Notes under the pieces: model-generated
Told to the model about the DNA's origin: nothing
The model's input: only the letters and a program-made list of their open reading frames with translations
The model's database searches: none
Assembly (NCBI GenBank): GCA_964016985.1
Contig: OZ024825.1
Span: 5,450,056-5,514,055, forward strand
Length of the DNA: 64,000 bases
Reading direction: 5' to 3'
Source of the DNA: Anodontia alba
Taxonomy: Eukaryota > Mollusca > Bivalvia > Lucinida > Lucinidae
Made by a program: the position numbers and the translations under genes
Part shown: in pieces, positions 62,945 to 64,000 of the stretch
Numbering within the stretch: position 1 is the first letter of the stretch
How the letters are laid out: every line of letters begins with the position of its first letter

Positions 62945-63055
62945 GTTGACATGTCATAAAACTGCTGGATGAGTGGTAAAAAGTGTAGACCCTGATCAGA
63001 TGCCACATTCCTAAGTATCTGATCTGAATCGATGCTGTTTGCTCAGGCCTGGTTG
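62945..63055 (+). mobile_element. MITE-F-like core
   Basis: 'tgctggatgagtggtaaaaa..gtgtagaccctgatcagatg' / 'gtatctgatctgaatcgatg..ctgtttgctcaggcctg'; outer ends missing. Confidence 0.55.
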
Positions 63056-63066
63056 CCAGCAGCCAG

Positions 63067-63274
63067 TTAACCCTTAAAGTGCCAAGCAAAATTTGTAGCA
63101 GACAACATTCAAAAATATTTTTTTTTTTATTTTTCCGAGAAAGCAAGTCTAGACATTTCATGTGAATCGTCTGCCAAGCAGAAGCAGACGATTCACATGA
63201 AATATCTAGACTTGTTTTCTCGGAAAAAAAAAAAAAATGTCTGCTGAAGCTGTGACTGGTGCTTTAAGGGTTAA
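63067..63274. mobile_element. MITE-D2, complete, clean
   Basis: 208 bp, TTAA both ends, termini CCCTTAAAGTGCCA / CCCTTAAAGCACCA. Core 3 'cgagaaagcaagtctagaca..tttcatgtgaatcgtctgc' and complement almost perfect. Confidence 0.92.
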
Positions 63275-63767
63275 AAATCACCAAAGAGACTTTTTCTATA
63301 CCAATGCACATGCAATAGTGATATATGATGGCAGCATGGACATCAAGCGGGGGAAAACAATATCCCATCACTATTATGCAGCAGGCATAAATCAAAGAAA
63401 GACCTGATCAGACTGTGTGGATGTACATAGGTGCAAAGACTAGTATATAATCTAGAATATGGAATGGATTTTCAGCTTGTTTGAAAGACCTGATATCAGG
63501 ATAATGAAACTCCATGAAACAAAAAGTGTCATGCATTTTACATTCTAACATGATGTTAAACTTTTCCCATAGTGCCTTGTGAAAACTTTACCATGATCAA
63601 ACTACAATAATTGGAGTCATCAAATTAGTGCGTGCAAAATGACCACTTTGATGACGTTGCATGTAAACATTTACTTCTGTTGACATCCGCTGCAAAATAG
63701 TTATTTGGAAAACATTGCAATGATGTCAATTTTCCTTTATGTATCATAATAGTATCAAAATAATATC
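63275..63767. other. No recognised feature
   Basis: Includes 'gatgacgttgcatgtaaaca'; no repeat family or protein signal. Confidence 0.45.
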
Positions 63768-63914
63768 TGTCTGCTGTGGATTATCGTCAAATAACACATG
63801 GTAGTCAGGCAGATGCAAATATCAATTCACTGCGGCTTCACTGTCATGAATTAATACTTCTCAATGTGCCCGCCAACAACATGCGTTATTATTTGACAAC
63901 AATTCACAGTAGAC
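63768..63914. repeat. Small inverted-repeat element
   Basis: 'ctgctgtggattatcgtcaa..ataacacatg' and 'catgcgttattatttgacaa..caattcacagtag' are inverted with a few mismatches over about 30 bp. Interior non-palindromic, ~85 bp. Confidence 0.65.
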
Positions 63915-63926
63915 AAAAATTATTTC

Positions 63927-64000
63927 TTAAACCTTGTCCTGCTGAACCTGGACATACCCTGCCTTTGCAAACAGAGTAGATCCAGATCAGTTGCCATTCA
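63927..64000 (-). mobile_element. MITE-A, left end (cut by window)
   Basis: TTAAACCTTGTCCTGCTGAA and 'ggacataccctgcctttgca..aacag' arm; the inner hairpin seems to be deleted ('gatcagttgccattca'). Confidence 0.85.

Overview
Eukaryotic, AT-rich, non-coding DNA, most likely from a marine invertebrate and plausibly a bivalve mollusc. That assignment is an inference. It rests on the repeat types present: tRNA-headed SINEs, a Penelope-like element with RT and GIY-YIG, mariner relics, arrays built on 'aggggagataa', dispersed 'gaccttgacctcaaggtcac' repeats, and very dense hairpin MITEs. I found no host protein-coding exon, tRNA gene, rRNA or CRISPR. Every protein-like signal I recognise belongs to a mobile element and is broken.

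Layout. 0-5 kb: A-rich and dispersed repeats, a minisatellite, MITEs, and a mariner transposase C-terminal relic at 3.6-3.9 kb (minus strand). 5.7-12.5 kb: a ~300-bp tandem array ('G') split first by a 3.04-kb Penelope-like element (7411-10450, 13-bp target duplication) and again by a 1.6-kb dispersed element ('H'). 12.5-31 kb: MITEs, two copies of a tRNA-derived SINE (15.5-16.1 and 21.3-21.6 kb, minus strand), and a 22-copy ~31/34-bp satellite at 19.74-20.46 kb inside a MITE hairpin. 31-42 kb: nested MITEs, with a small GC-richer unexplained island at 37.2-37.4 kb. 42.7-52 kb: five tandem or dispersed arrays, several rich in nuclear-receptor-like half-sites. 55.1-56.4 kb: a complete mariner (TIRs and TA duplication intact, transposase broken). 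56.5-64 kb: more MITEs.

MITE families (letters are mine). A, B, C, D1, D2, W and AD are bounded by TTAA, as expected of piggyBac-type transposition. E, F, K, P and S are bounded by TA, as expected of Tc1/mariner/pogo types. J, L, M and N have clear inverted termini but no assigned duplication. Most have an inner near-perfect palindrome. Three core palindromes are shared between families with different termini: core 1 (GCAAACAGTGYAGACCCAGA...) in A, B, D1, E and F; core 2 (TGTGGGTACTCRTTAGAA...) in J and N; core 3 (GACATTTCATGCAAATTGTC...) in C and D2. D1 and D2 have the same termini but different cores. Termini and cores therefore look like exchangeable modules, the most unusual feature of the window.

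Other points: TTAA-bounded elements repeatedly abut through a single shared TTAA; insertions often sit near the centre of older palindromes; tandem arrays grow out of J hairpin stems; and the two K copies 44 kb apart have 63-bp cores differing only at the apex base although their flanks have diverged. All boundaries were read by eye, so an error of a few bases is possible.
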